Source: Paenibacillus sediminis
Lineage (GTDB): Bacteria > Bacillota > Bacilli > Paenibacillales > Paenibacillaceae
DNA: 39,252 nucleotides
NCBI RefSeq assembly: GCF_017873765.1
Contig: NZ_JAGGKP010000018.1
Span: 1 to 39,252 of the forward strand
Reading direction: 5' to 3'
In this document: positions 30,723-39,184 of the stretch, in pieces
Layout of the letters: every line of letters begins with the position of its first letter
Position numbering within the stretch: position 1 is the stretch's first letter
Program-made: the position numbers and the translations under genes
Notes under the pieces: model-generated
Told to the model about the DNA's origin: nothing
The model's input: only the letters and a program-made list of their open reading frames with translations
Database searches by the model: none

Positions 30723-31577
30723 ATGCCATTAGTTTCCATGAATGAGTTATTGCCACAGGCCAAAGCCGGCAAATACGCCGTAGGCCAATTTAACATGAAC
30801 AACCTCGAATTTGCACAAGCTATTACAAACGCAGCAATTGCGGAGAGATCCCCATTTATTTTCGGCGTTAGCGAAGGCGCGCTTAAATATATGGGCATTG
30901 AGTACACCGTAGCCATTGCAGAAGCAGCTGCTAAAAAATCCGGTCTTCCTATTGCGCTTCATCTAGACCACGGCAGTAATTTTGATATTGCCATGAAATG
31001 TATTCGTGCAGGATTTTCTTCCGTTATGTTTGACGGCTCTCATCATTCTTTTGAAGAAAATATTAAATTGACGAAAGAAATCGTGAAAGCAGCTCATGCA
31101 ATGGGCGTCTCCGTTGAAGGTGAACTTGGAACTATTGGCGGGGTAGAAGATGATATTAGCGTAGATGCAGCAGAGGCAAACTTGGCAAAACCACATGAAG
31201 CTATTCGTTTCTATGAAGAGACTGGCGTTGACGCTTTGGCTATCGCGGTAGGAACCGCTCACGGCATGTATGCGGGTGATCCTAACATCCACTTTGACAT
31301 TATTGAGGCTGTAGCAAGTCAAATCCCTGCAGCAATCGTTCTTCATGGTGGATCTGGCGTTCCTGACGAAATGATAAGAAAAGCTATTGCAGCAGGTGCT
31401 GCGAAAATTAATGTGAATACGGAAAATCAAGTGGCTGCTACAGCTGCGATCCGTGAAGTACTTAATAAAGATTCTAAAGTGTATGATCCTCGTAAATACT
31501 TGACACCTGCACGCAGTGCAATGGAGCAAGTGGTTACTGAAAAGATTAGACTGTTCGGCAGTAATAATCGTATATAA
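30723..31577 (+). CDS. fba: class II fructose-bisphosphate aldolase
   Basis: This zinc aldolase splits fructose 1,6-bisphosphate in glycolysis and works in reverse in gluconeogenesis. The 284 residues have AVGQFNMNNLEF at the N-terminus, the zinc site HLDHGSN with catalytic Asp, VEGELGTIGGVEDD, a second zinc His in VGTAHGMY, and LHGGSGVP plus KINVNTENQ for phosphate binding. ATG follows AGGAGGAG. B. subtilis has fbaA next to spo0F and then a transaldolase gene; here murA follows directly, so the transaldolase-like gene (ywjH) is absent from this locus. Confidence 0.96.
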   Translation: MPLVSMNELLPQAKAGKYAVGQFNMNNLEFAQAITNAAIAERSPFIFGVSEGALKYMGIEYTVAIAEAAAKKSGLPIALHLDHGSNFDIAMKCIRAGFSSVMFDGSHHSFEENIKLTKEIVKAAHAMGVSVEGELGTIGGVEDDISVDAAEANLAKPHEAIRFYEETGVDALAIAVGTAHGMYAGDPNIHFDIIEAVASQIPAAIVLHGGSGVPDEMIRKAIAAGAAKINVNTENQVAATAAIREVLNKDSKVYDPRKYLTPARSAMEQVVTEKIRLFGSNNRI

Positions 31578-31620
31578 ATCCACCTTGTATAATAGTTAGG
31601 GTGGGAAATGATAGGTTTTC

Positions 31621-31650
31621 GGGAAAAACACCGCTCGCCGGTGTTTTCCC
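31621..31650 (+). terminator. hairpin after fba
   Basis: GGGAAAAACACCG-CTCG-CCGGTGTTTTCCC is a strong stem-loop, followed only by ATTTCTG, so it may be a processing or weak termination signal. Confidence 0.6.
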
Positions 31651-31708
31651 ATTTCTGTATATTAGAACTTTTCACGGCTTGCGAATGATTTAGGAGGACC
31701 TTGATTTT

Positions 31709-32962
31709 ATGGAAAAATTAATGATAAGCGGAGGACGTCCGCTGCATGGTACTGTCCAAATCAGCGGTGCCAAGAATAGTGCGATTGCACTTCTTCCCGC
31801 TGCTATATTAGCGGAATCTGAAGTTGTCTTAGATAATTTGCCGCAGCTTAGTGATGTAGCGGTGTATATTGAAATATTAGAAGACCTTGGTGCGACCGTG
31901 ACATGGGAAGACAATCAAATTAAAATTAATCCTTCGCACATTAAATCGATTCCGATGCCTAACGGTCCTGTGAAGAAGCTTCGTGCATCATATTATATGA
32001 TGGGGGCTCTCCTCGGCAGATTTGGGGAAGCGATCATTGGACTTCCTGGCGGATGTAATTTTGAACCGCGTCCAATTGATCAACATATTAAAGGGTTTGA
32101 AGCGCTTGGCGCTACCGTATCGAATGAACACGGTGCGATTCATTTGCATGCCAAAGAGCTGCGCGGAGCCCGTGTTTATTTAGATGTAAGCAGTGTAGGT
32201 GCAACGATTAACATTATGCTGGCGGCTGCTCGGGCCAAAGGCTCCACAATTATTGAAAATGCGGCGAAAGAGCCTGAAATCATAGATGTAGCAACACTTC
32301 TCAACTCCATGGGAGCGATTATTAAAGGCGCTGGCACTGAAACGATTCGTATCGAAGGTGTCAAAGAGCTTCATGGATGTCGGCATTCGATTATACCTGA
32401 CCGAATTCAGGCGGGTACTTATATGATTGCTGCAGCAGCAACAGGCGGTAATGTATTAATTGACAATGTCATACCCAAACATTTGGAGGCACTTACCGCT
32501 AAATTGATTGAAATGGGCGTTAAAATTGAAGAGTTGGACGAATCCATTCGAGTGATTGGCGGTGGACCGTATCACCATGTCGATGTGAAGGCTCTTGTGT
32601 ACCCCGGTTTTCCAACTGACTTACAGTCACCGATGACCAGCCTCCTTACCCAAGCGGAAGGGGTAAGCGTTCTAAGTGATTTTGTATATAGCAATCGGTT
32701 CAAACATGTGCCTGAACTTGTACGTATGGGTGCGAAAATACGAGTGGAAGGCCGCTCTGCCATTATTGAAGGCAGTAAACTCAATGCCGCTAAAGTGAAA
32801 GCGACCGATTTGCGTGCTGGTGCTGCATTAGTCATTGCAGGCTTGACTGTCGAAGAGGGAATCACCGAAGTTTCTGGCGTTGAATTTATAGACCGGGGAT
32901 ACGATCATCTGGTGACGAAACTGCGCAGTCTTGGTGCAGATGTATGGCGGCAAACGGAGTAA
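31709..32962 (+). CDS. murA: UDP-N-acetylglucosamine 1-carboxyvinyltransferase
   Basis: MurA transfers enolpyruvate to UDP-GlcNAc, the first committed step of peptidoglycan synthesis and the target of fosfomycin. The 417-residue EPT-fold protein has the N-terminal [15 protein letters not shown] and the active-site Cys116 in [18 protein letters not shown]. It ends with [11 protein letters not shown]. The [11 protein letters not shown] form and the position before rho match the second B. subtilis enzyme (MurZ/MurAB), so this is probably that paralogue. The ATG start follows AGGAGGACC. Confidence 0.95.
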   Translation: MEKLMISGGRPLHGTVQISGAKNSAIALLPAAILAESEVVLDNLPQLSDVAVYIEILEDLGATVTWEDNQIKINPSHIKSIPMPNGPVKKLRASYYMMGALLGRFGEAIIGLPGGCNFEPRPIDQHIKGFEALGATVSNEHGAIHLHAKELRGARVYLDVSSVGATINIMLAAARAKGSTIIENAAKEPEIIDVATLLNSMGAIIKGAGTETIRIEGVKELHGCRHSIIPDRIQAGTYMIAAAATGGNVLIDNVIPKHLEALTAKLIEMGVKIEELDESIRVIGGGPYHHVDVKALVYPGFPTDLQSPMTSLLTQAEGVSVLSDFVYSNRFKHVPELVRMGAKIRVEGRSAIIEGSKLNAAKVKATDLRAGAALVIAGLTVEEGITEVSGVEFIDRGYDHLVTKLRSLGADVWRQTE

Positions 32963-32979
32963 TGAAGTGAGCATTACAG

Positions 32980-33036
32980 GAGGAGAATTCGTAAATATTT
33001 TTTGCGTGATAAAGGATCGTTTGCGAATATCTCCTC
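32980..33036 (+). repeat. long inverted repeat in the murA-rho gap
   Basis: GAGGAGAATTCG at 32980-32991 pairs with CGAATATCTCCTC at 33024-33036 with one bulged base, across a 32-nt loop. The left arm is an orphan ribosome binding-like sequence that would be hidden in the hairpin. It could be a murA transcript end or a rho leader element. Confidence 0.5.
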
Positions 33037-33139
33037 TCAAATCAGGTAATGCTATATTAGTAATACTGACATAGAATAAATTCATAGATTTACATCATAG
33101 GATAATAAGGACTTATAAAATTGAATAGGTGGTTGTTAC

Positions 33140-34471
33140 ATGGATCTTCAAATATCCGATTTGGAAGAAATGAAGCTGACCGATTTGTACAAACTTGCGA
33201 AGAAGCATCAGATTCCGTACTACGGTCAGATGAAGAAGAAGGAATTGATTTTTGCTATTCTACGCGCGCAGGCGGAACAGAGCGGCCTCATGTTTATGGA
33301 GGGTGTGCTTGAAATACTGCCAGAAGGCTACGGGTTTCTGAGACCGATTAATTACCTTCCAAGCCCAGAGGACATTTATATTTCTGCATCACAAATAAGA
33401 AAGTTTGATTTGCGAAACGGAGACCTCGTATCAGGAAAATGCAGGGCGCCTAAGGAAAATGAACGGTATTTTGGATTGCTTCAAGTGAACGCCGTCAATG
33501 GTGAAAATCCAGATCATGCGGCAGAACGATTGCATTTTCCAGCGTTAACTCCTCTATATCCACAAAAGAAGCTCACGCTCGAAACATCTCCTAATCATTT
33601 ATCAACTCGAATTATGGACCTACTTGCTCCAGTAGGATTGGGACAGCGCGGACTGATTGTGGCACCTCCTAAAGCAGGTAAGACACTTCTCCTTAAAGAA
33701 ATCGCCAACAGCATCTCTACTAACTATCCAGAAATTGAGTTGTTTGTATTGCTGATTGATGAACGTCCGGAAGAAGTAACTGATATGCAGCGGTCTGTCA
33801 AAGGGGAAGTTGTGGCTTCCACATTCGACGAGCTTCCTGAGAACCATATTAAGGTGACGGAATTGGTGCTTGAGCGGGCTTTGCGGCTAGTAGAACATAA
33901 GAAAGACGTCGTTATATTAATGGATAGTATTACTCGTTTAGCGAGAGCGTATAACCTTGTTGTACCTGCCTCAGGAAGAACGCTTAGCGGAGGTATTGAT
34001 CCAGCGGCATTCCATCGTCCAAAACGGTTTTTCGGTTCTGCTCGAAATATTGAAGAAGGCGGAAGCTTGACTATTTTGGCAACGGCATTGGTGGATACGG
34101 GCTCTCGTATGGATGATATTATATATGAAGAGTTTAAAGGAACTGGCAATATGGAGCTTCATTTGGATCGTAAGCTCGCTGAACGCCGTATTTTTCCTGC
34201 TATTGATATTCGTCGTTCCGGGACGCGCCGTGAAGAAGTATTGCTTACGAAAGAAGAGCTTGATATCATTTGGTCCATTCGCAAAAATATGAATGAAGGG
34301 CCTGAATTTGTTGAAGGATTCCTGAAAAAGCTTCGTGAATCCAAAACAAATGAAGAATTTCTAGCGTCATTTGATGCTTCGGGAACAAATGGCTCAAGCA
34401 CCAAATCATCCGCTCAACAGACAACACGCCGAACAACACGGACGTCAGCAGCTTCGATGCCATTGACATAA
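33140..34471 (+). CDS. rho: transcription termination factor Rho
   Basis: Rho is a hexameric RNA helicase that ends transcription of untranslated RNA. The 443 residues have an N-terminal SAP-like helical segment (LEEMKLTDLYKLAKKH), a cold-shock-like RNA-binding domain (EGYGFLRPINY), and the RecA-type motor with Walker A APPKAGKT, VLLIDERPEEVTDM, the Q loop and R-finger region (LSGGIDPAAFHRPKRFFGSARNIEEGGS). A low-complexity Ser/Thr tail ends the protein. The ATG follows AGGTGG. Confidence 0.96.
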   Translation: MDLQISDLEEMKLTDLYKLAKKHQIPYYGQMKKKELIFAILRAQAEQSGLMFMEGVLEILPEGYGFLRPINYLPSPEDIYISASQIRKFDLRNGDLVSGKCRAPKENERYFGLLQVNAVNGENPDHAAERLHFPALTPLYPQKKLTLETSPNHLSTRIMDLLAPVGLGQRGLIVAPPKAGKTLLLKEIANSISTNYPEIELFVLLIDERPEEVTDMQRSVKGEVVASTFDELPENHIKVTELVLERALRLVEHKKDVVILMDSITRLARAYNLVVPASGRTLSGGIDPAAFHRPKRFFGSARNIEEGGSLTILATALVDTGSRMDDIIYEEFKGTGNMELHLDRKLAERRIFPAIDIRRSGTRREEVLLTKEELDIIWSIRKNMNEGPEFVEGFLKKLRESKTNEEFLASFDASGTNGSSTKSSAQQTTRRTTRTSAASMPLT

Positions 34472-34557
34472 TATATGTATTTTAGAGTAGAATATTAGCT
34501 GTTATCTTAAGGGTGGTAAGGAAGAAAGTTGCAGCGCTTTACCTTCGCAGATTTTAA

Positions 34558-34586
34558 TTGCAGCAGTTTGTAAGACGTGTTATACT
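34558..34586 (+). promoter_or_regulatory. rpmE promoter
   Basis: TTGCAG at 34558-34563 and TATACT at 34581-34586 are 17 bp apart. The leader would be about 55 nt. Confidence 0.6.
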
Positions 34587-34604
34587 ACTCTTATGTGTCA
34601 TATT

Positions 34605-34640
34605 ACTCTGGGTCCGCATGAGGCTCAGGGCGGAAAGAGG
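34605..34640 (+). promoter_or_regulatory. structured rpmE leader, possible L31 autoregulatory element
   Basis: TCCGC and GCGGA pair within CTCT/AGAG just before the ribosome binding site, with the alternative pairing CTGGGTC/GAGGCTCAG also possible. Leaders binding L31 are known in Firmicutes; I cannot confirm the match. Confidence 0.4.
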
Positions 34641-34648
34641 TGAATGTC

Positions 34649-34846
34649 ATGAAAGAAGCAATTCAACCGAAATATCATATTACAACAGTTACTTGCGCTT
34701 GCGGCAATACGTTCGAAACGGGTTCGGTTAAACCAGATCTCCGCGTAGAAATTTGCTCTAACTGCCATCCATTCTTCACAGGTAAACAAAAATTTGTGGA
34801 TGCTGGCGGTCGCGTTGATAGATTTAAGAAAAAATACGGTATGTAA
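34649..34846 (+). CDS. rpmE: 50S ribosomal protein L31 type A
   Basis: The 65-residue protein L31 sits on the ribosome central protuberance bridge. It has four Cys in CACG and CSNC, the zinc-binding (C+) form, which in B. subtilis is replaced by YtiA in zinc shortage. The C-terminal [12 protein letters not shown] is typical. ATG 34649 with AGAGGTG upstream is preferred over GTG 34640. Rho and L31 are also neighbours in B. subtilis. Confidence 0.95.
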   Translation: MKEAIQPKYHITTVTCACGNTFETGSVKPDLRVEICSNCHPFFTGKQKFVDAGGRVDRFKKKYGM

Positions 34847-34854
34847 TAACCGTA

Positions 34855-34892
34855 AAGCACCTGCTCTTAAACAAGAGCAGGTGCTTTTTTTG
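34855..34892 (+). terminator. rpmE terminator
   Basis: AAGCACCTGCTCTT and AAGAGCAGGTGCTT form a 14-bp perfect stem, followed by TTTTT. Confidence 0.92.
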
Positions 34893-34965
34893 TGTCAAGA
34901 TATAGAGCTCTCGGTAACTTTTTACGTTAGGTTGCATTTTAAATAGTCATGCGCTATACTTAACT

Positions 34966-35240
34966 ACGCCGCGCTAGATGGGGAGGTAGCGGTGCCCTGT
35001 AACTCGCAATCCGCTGTAGCGAGGTTGAATTCCTGTTAGCGGTGTTGTCGATGTGAGGTTTGGTCTTTGTCACACGATGTTGACGGATGGGTCCTTCGCA
35101 ATGAGTACCTGTGAACCTGGTCAGGTCCGGAAGGAAGCAGCCATAAGCAGGCCTACTTTTGTGCCGAAGGGTGGCCTATCCCGAGTTGCTGTGCTAAGGT
35201 GCCGCTCGGATCGCAATAATCAATAACAGGTGCGCGGTTT
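34966..35240 (+). ncRNA. scr: signal recognition particle RNA (long Firmicutes type)
   Basis: This RNA scaffolds Ffh in the SRP for cotranslational targeting. The long Alu-containing form of about 275 nt is typical of Bacillales: the Alu part GGGGAGGTAGCGGTGCCCTGTA lies near the 5' end, and the S domain core GTCAGGTCCGGAAGGAAGCAG near 35130-35150. The first and last segments (CCGCGC and GCGCGG) pair. Ends are judged from that pairing and similarity to B. subtilis scr and are accurate to a few bases. In B. subtilis scr lies between tadA and dnaX; here only dnaX follows. Confidence 0.93.
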
Positions 35241-35270
35241 AATAATAACTTAACAACGTAACGATGAATA

Positions 35271-35411
35271 ATCTTTGCATCCTGATGCAAATGTTATTTC
35301 GTGAAAATGATGAAAAAATCTTTGCATCCCGATGCAAGTGTTATTTCGTGAAAATGATGAAAAAATCTTTGCATCCTGATTTAAATGTTATTTCGTAATA
35401 ACGATGAAATA
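35271..35411 (+). repeat. three tandem 47-bp repeats with internal palindrome
   Basis: Units at 35271-35317, 35318-35364 and 35365-35411 start with ATCTTTGCATC. The first two are nearly identical; the third has diverged at its end. Each of the first two holds the palindrome TTTGCAT-CC-GATGCAA. The 47-bp period is not a multiple of three and no reading frame runs through it, so it is not coding. Confidence 0.9.
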
Positions 35412-35441
35412 ACATTTGAATTTAGATGCAAAGATTTTTTG
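35360..35441. repeat. large inverted repeat ending the array
   Basis: The third unit is followed by an inverted copy (35402-35440) that would pair with it over more than 35 positions with a few mismatches and a small loop, starting from AAAAAATCTTTGCATC and ending GATGCAAAGATTTTTT. Confidence 0.85.
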
Positions 35442-35456
35442 TAGATACCAAAACAG

Positions 35457-35485
35457 TCTTTGCATCCTGATGCAAAGATTTTTTG
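35457..35485 (+). terminator. terminator-like palindrome, last copy of the repeat element
   Basis: TCTTTGCAT-CCTG-ATGCAAAGA followed by TTTTTTG. It looks like an intrinsic terminator and may end the scr transcript or separate it from dnaX. Confidence 0.65.
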
Positions 35486-35522
35486 TTTTACATACGGGAT
35501 GAAGTTTAAACGATGAATTCAT

Positions 35523-35551
35523 TTCTACTTAGTAATGGATTATAGTATAAT
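35523..35551 (+). promoter_or_regulatory. possible dnaX promoter
   Basis: A perfect TATAAT at 35546-35551 has TTCTAC 17 bp upstream, a weak -35. Confidence 0.4.
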
Positions 35552-35601
35552 GAGAAAGCGACGATTGTCATAACGGGATATGAAAGAGGGGTACCTCAAC
35601 A

Positions 35602-37335
35602 TTGGAACATATAGCGCTTTACCGTGCTTGGCGGCCACAGTCGTTCCAAGACATGGTGGGACAACAGCATATTATTCAGACGCTGCAGAATGCAATCCGT
35701 GAACAGCGGGTTTCCCATGCCTATCTGTTCAGTGGACCTCGGGGAACCGGTAAAACGAGCGCCGCGAAGATTTTAGCTAAAGCGGTTAACTGTGAGAGAG
35801 GCCCTGCTGCAGAGCCTTGTAATGAATGTGAGGCTTGTAAACGAATTACTGCCGGAGCTGTCATGGATGTTCTGGAAATTGACGCTGCGTCTAATCGCGG
35901 AGTGGAAGAAATCCGTGATTTAAGGGAAAAGGTAAAATACGCACCGACCGAAGTGAGACAAAAAGTCTACATTATTGACGAAGTGCACATGTTGACGACG
36001 GAAGCATTCAACGCACTCCTGAAGACGCTCGAAGAACCTCCTCCGCATGTGATGTTTATACTGGCTACAACAGAACCACATCGCTTGCCGGCGACTATTG
36101 TTTCGCGTTGTCAGCGTTTTGATTTTCACCGCGTCTCCTTAGAGGAGCAGACTGAGCGTTTAAGTTTGATCTGCAGTCAAGAGGGGATAACCGCGGATGA
36201 GGATGCGCTGCAATATATCGCACGTCTATCGGATGGCGGAATGCGCGACGCACTAAGTATTTTAGATCAAATCTCCTCCTTTACAGGCGGACATATTTCA
36301 TATGAGCAAGTTGTGAATATGACGGGTGGTATCCCATCTGAGCAATTTGCACAATTGGCCAGCGCCTTAAAGCAAGGCAACGCTGGTCAAGTTCTTCAAA
36401 TGATTGAGGGGTTCATGGAGGAAGGCAAAAGTGCAGACAAATGTATGGAGAATCTGCTCTATTACTTCAGGGACTTGCTCATGATTAAAATGGTGCCGAA
36501 TGCTGATAAGCTGACGGAGCGCGTGCTAAACCCAGACCATTTTGAACAGATGGCTAAAGGGTTTACTCGCGATGAGCTTTTCCGGATTATTGATATTTTG
36601 AATCATTACCAGACAGAAATGAAATACGCTGCGCAGCCGCAAGCTCTATTTGAAGTGGCCCTTCTTAAGATTTGCAGCGTTCCGCAGAGTACTGAGGCTG
36701 CTAGCCAGCCGGGGGCCAAAGTCGCAGAAGCTTCTGAAGTGAAGCAACTGAAGCAGCAGCTTGCAGCGCTGGAGAAGAAGCTTGAGCAGCTGCTTCAATC
36801 AGGCGTGTCTGTAAATGGAACGAAGGACACATCTCCTTCAGTTCGTTCTAGTGGAAGCCGAAGCGCCGCACCGCGTGTGTCTTCGAAATCTAAAATTCCA
36901 TCTCACCTAGATCAATATATCGCTCACAAAGACAGTGAAGAATTTGTATCGATCCAGAAAGCTTGGAGCAAAGTTCTTCAGCGGGTGAAAGAAGTAAAAG
37001 TGACTATTCATGCTTGGTTTGTAGACGGCGAACCTGTATCGGTGAATGGAGACAACATCTTGGTTGCCTTTAAAAATAACATCCACCGGGAAACAACAGA
37101 GAAAGCCGCTAACAAGCAAGTGATTGAGCGGGTATTCGAAGAGCAGCTAGGGAAACCGTATCAGTTAGTAACAATGATGCTCAAAGATTGGAACGATTCT
37201 ATTGAAGGAAAAGCGGAGGCTGCTGCTGAAGAGCTCACACTGGAACTGGAACATGAAGACTCTAAAAATAAACAACCTTGGATAGATGAGGCGATCCAGC
37301 TTTTTGGTGAAGATCTCGTTGTCATAAAAGAATAA
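35602..37335 (+). CDS. dnaX: DNA polymerase III subunit gamma/tau
   Basis: DnaX is the ATPase of the clamp loader and couples it to the polymerases. The 577 residues contain the AAA+ module with Walker A GPRGTGKTS, zinc module Cys (CERGPAAEPCNECEACK), Walker B IDEVHML and the SRC motif in SRCQRFDF. Domain III follows, and a Gln/Lys-rich linker with helix KQLKQQLAALEKKLEQL. A C-terminal tau-type domain (about 440-577) completes it. I saw no obvious frameshift signal to make a short gamma form. The TTG start follows GAGGGG. It heads an operon with ybaB and recR. Confidence 0.95.
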   Translation: MEHIALYRAWRPQSFQDMVGQQHIIQTLQNAIREQRVSHAYLFSGPRGTGKTSAAKILAKAVNCERGPAAEPCNECEACKRITAGAVMDVLEIDAASNRGVEEIRDLREKVKYAPTEVRQKVYIIDEVHMLTTEAFNALLKTLEEPPPHVMFILATTEPHRLPATIVSRCQRFDFHRVSLEEQTERLSLICSQEGITADEDALQYIARLSDGGMRDALSILDQISSFTGGHISYEQVVNMTGGIPSEQFAQLASALKQGNAGQVLQMIEGFMEEGKSADKCMENLLYYFRDLLMIKMVPNADKLTERVLNPDHFEQMAKGFTRDELFRIIDILNHYQTEMKYAAQPQALFEVALLKICSVPQSTEAASQPGAKVAEASEVKQLKQQLAALEKKLEQLLQSGVSVNGTKDTSPSVRSSGSRSAAPRVSSKSKIPSHLDQYIAHKDSEEFVSIQKAWSKVLQRVKEVKVTIHAWFVDGEPVSVNGDNILVAFKNNIHRETTEKAANKQVIERVFEEQLGKPYQLVTMMLKDWNDSIEGKAEAAAEELTLELEHEDSKNKQPWIDEAIQLFGEDLVVIKE

Positions 37336-37371
37336 TATGAATTCAAATTCAAAATTAAAGGAGATGTTACC

Positions 37372-37683
37372 ATGAATAATATGAATCAAATGATGAAACA
37401 AGTGAAAAAAATGCAGGAACAAATGATGAAAGCTCAAGAGGAATTGGGCAACAAAACAGTAGAAGGAAGTTCTGGCGGCGGCGTTGTCACTGTTCAAGCA
37501 AATGGTCATAAAAAAATAATCTCCATCAACATCAAACCAGAAGCTGTTGATCCAGACGATGTGGAAATGCTGCAAGATCTCGTGTTGACAGCTGTAAACG
37601 ATGCGCTTACTAAAGCCGAAGAACTTGCTAATGAAGATATGGGTAAATTTACAGGCGGGCTCAAAATTCCGGGCTTGTTTTAA
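37372..37683 (+). CDS. yaaK: YbaB/EbfC family nucleoid-associated protein
   Basis: The 103-residue DNA-binding protein is a dimer with a central beta sheet and long helices ([23 protein letters not shown]). The conserved core has [20 protein letters not shown] and the C-terminus [11 protein letters not shown]. The ATG follows AAGGAGATG. It lies between dnaX and recR, 27 bp before recR, in an order widely conserved in bacteria. Confidence 0.95.
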   Translation: MNNMNQMMKQVKKMQEQMMKAQEELGNKTVEGSSGGGVVTVQANGHKKIISINIKPEAVDPDDVEMLQDLVLTAVNDALTKAEELANEDMGKFTGGLKIPGLF

Positions 37684-37710
37684 TTCCTAATTTGAAGGAG
37701 CACACTTACA

Positions 37711-38310
37711 TTGTATTATCCTGAACCGATCGCCAAGTTGATCGATGCATTTACACATTTGCCGGGAATTGGGCCGAAAACAGCTGCCCGTCTTGCTTTC
37801 CACGTTCTTCGAATGAAAGAAGACGATGTTATTGATTTCGCAAAGGCTCTTGTCAGTGTCAAACGAAATCTGCATTATTGTTCTATTTGCTGCAATATTA
37901 CAGATACCGATCCATGTCGAATTTGTCAGGACAAGACTCGTGACGCGTCAGTTATTTGCGTTGTTCAAGAATCGAAAGATCTAGTAGCCATGGAGCGAAC
38001 TAAGGAGTTCGACGGCTACTATCATGTGCTGCAAGGTTCGATTTCCCCGATGGAGGGTGTAGGACCGGATGATATAAGGCTTAAAGAGCTGTTAAATCGG
38101 CTTAGTGATGAGCGCGTGAAGGAGCTTATTTTAGCAACAAATCCGAATATTGAGGGAGAGGCAACGGCGATGTATATTTCTCGTTTGGTTCGTCCTTTTG
38201 ATATTCGTGTTACGCGTATAGCGCATGGTCTGCCGGTAGGCGGAGATCTGGAGTATGCAGATGAAGTGACCCTGTCTAAGGCATTAGAAGGTCGGCGTGA
38301 ATTGAATTAG
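37711..38310 (+). CDS. recR: recombination protein RecR
   Basis: RecR acts with RecF and RecO in loading RecA at gaps and in repair. The 199-residue protein has an N-terminal helix-hairpin-helix ([15 protein letters not shown]), a zinc finger of four Cys ([16 protein letters not shown]), and a Toprim domain with VQESKDL and the DXD-like EGEA region. The TTG start follows AAGGAG. A strong terminator closes the dnaX-ybaB-recR unit. Confidence 0.95.
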   Translation: MYYPEPIAKLIDAFTHLPGIGPKTAARLAFHVLRMKEDDVIDFAKALVSVKRNLHYCSICCNITDTDPCRICQDKTRDASVICVVQESKDLVAMERTKEFDGYYHVLQGSISPMEGVGPDDIRLKELLNRLSDERVKELILATNPNIEGEATAMYISRLVRPFDIRVTRIAHGLPVGGDLEYADEVTLSKALEGRRELN

Positions 38311-38330
38311 ATGACTCAATATGTTGAGAA

Positions 38331-38362
38331 AGAAGCTCTGTCTGCAGAGCTTCTTTTTTTGT
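38331..38362 (+). terminator. terminator after recR
   Basis: AGAAGCTCTG-TCTG-CAGAGCTTCT is a perfect 10-bp stem before TTTTTTG. Confidence 0.92.
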
Positions 38363-38437
38363 TCTAAGTTTGTCCTTCTCGCGATATGTATGTAGTGACT
38401 CACAAATTACATGTCGAGTAAGAGAGGGGAATTTCAC

Positions 38438-38707
38438 ATGGCACGGCGGGAAGTGCACATCCATTTACCATTAATAAATCAGGATCAAGAGCAAGAGAAA
38501 AGGCGCGATCTATATATTGAAGTAATCAGGGCGCATGCAGAGTGGGTACGGGCTCAGTACATGTTCCAAGAAGCTGTTGGCAATGATGAAATTGACTACG
38601 CAATCTATATGCTGGAAGCTGCAGAACGGATATACGACATTCGTTTAAGACAAGCTAAAAAATTAGGTCTTAACACCCTCGAAGTACTTAAGAGCTATAA
38701 CGCTTAA
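38438..38707 (+). CDS. yaaL: YaaL-like protein (DUF2508)
   Basis: This 89-residue charged, mainly helical protein (about 30-80) has a basic N-terminus, ARREVHIHLPL. It is followed 14 bp later by bofA. B. subtilis has yaaL in the same place between recR and bofA; the similarity is mainly positional and in size and composition, since the family is poorly conserved. Function is unknown. ATG 38438 with GAGAGGGG upstream is preferred over ATG 38411. Confidence 0.85.
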   Translation: MARREVHIHLPLINQDQEQEKRRDLYIEVIRAHAEWVRAQYMFQEAVGNDEIDYAIYMLEAAERIYDIRLRQAKKLGLNTLEVLKSYNA

Positions 38708-38721
38708 ATGGAGGTGAATAT

Positions 38722-38988
38722 ATGAAACTAGTAATGACAGGAATATTAGTCGTCTCGTTTATGCTCTTAATCTACATACTTATTAGAAAACGTATTGGTC
38801 TAAGATGGTTTACCCAATTCGGATCGCATATCGTTCTAGCAGCCTTAGCAATATATGTGCTCAACTTCTCTGGCTTAGTTACAGATATGTACATACCACT
38901 CAATCCAATCACCGTAAGCACGGCAATGGTGCTGGGCGTCCCTGGGGTCGCATTGTTATTAGGGCTCAAGTTAGCATTATTTGGATAG
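38722..38988 (+). CDS. bofA: inhibitor of pro-sigma-K processing BofA
   Basis: BofA is a small integral membrane protein of the mother cell that holds the SpoIVFB protease inactive until a forespore signal arrives. The 88 residues have two or three hydrophobic segments (about 2-22, 34-52 and 65-86), with the conserved segments NPITVSTAMVLGVPGVALL near the C-terminus. The ATG follows GGAGGTG. An rRNA operon follows, as with rrnA in B. subtilis. Confidence 0.93.
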   Translation: MKLVMTGILVVSFMLLIYILIRKRIGLRWFTQFGSHIVLAALAIYVLNFSGLVTDMYIPLNPITVSTAMVLGVPGVALLLGLKLALFG

Positions 38989-39095
38989 TTGACGCGCAGC
39001 TGCAAACTATGTTACATTATATCTCGTCCCTCTGATAAGTGTTCAGCACAAATCGACTTAAGAGATTCGAAAATAAAAAAAGTTGAAAAAAGTGC

Positions 39096-39125
39096 TTGAC
39101 GAAACGATGGACGATATGATATATT
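39096..39125 (+). promoter_or_regulatory. rRNA operon promoter
   Basis: TTGACG at 39096-39101 and TATATT at 39120-39125 lie 18 bp apart, directly before a conserved rRNA leader. The 264-bp gap after bofA holds nothing else. Confidence 0.7.
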
Positions 39126-39169
39126 ATAAAAGTCGCCGCTGAAAAGCGGGTGAGACGAAAAAGTGAGTT

Positions 39170-39184
39170 TGATCTTTGAAAACT
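39170..39184 (+). promoter_or_regulatory. boxA antitermination sequence of the rRNA leader
   Basis: TGATCTTTGAAAACT is the boxA form seen ahead of 16S rRNA in Bacillales. The following hairpin GAATTTCAC-TTCG-GTGAAATTC (39200-39221) and a second at 39230-39246 belong to the 16S leader; the gene itself starts beyond the window. Confidence 0.8.

Noticed and set aside
35271..35490. CRISPR array
   Set aside because: The repeats are directly abutting with no unique spacers, contain palindromes and an inverted copy, and no cas gene is near.
36700..36830. Programmed frameshift in dnaX
   Set aside because: The linker region has no A-rich slippery run followed by a stem like that of E. coli dnaX.
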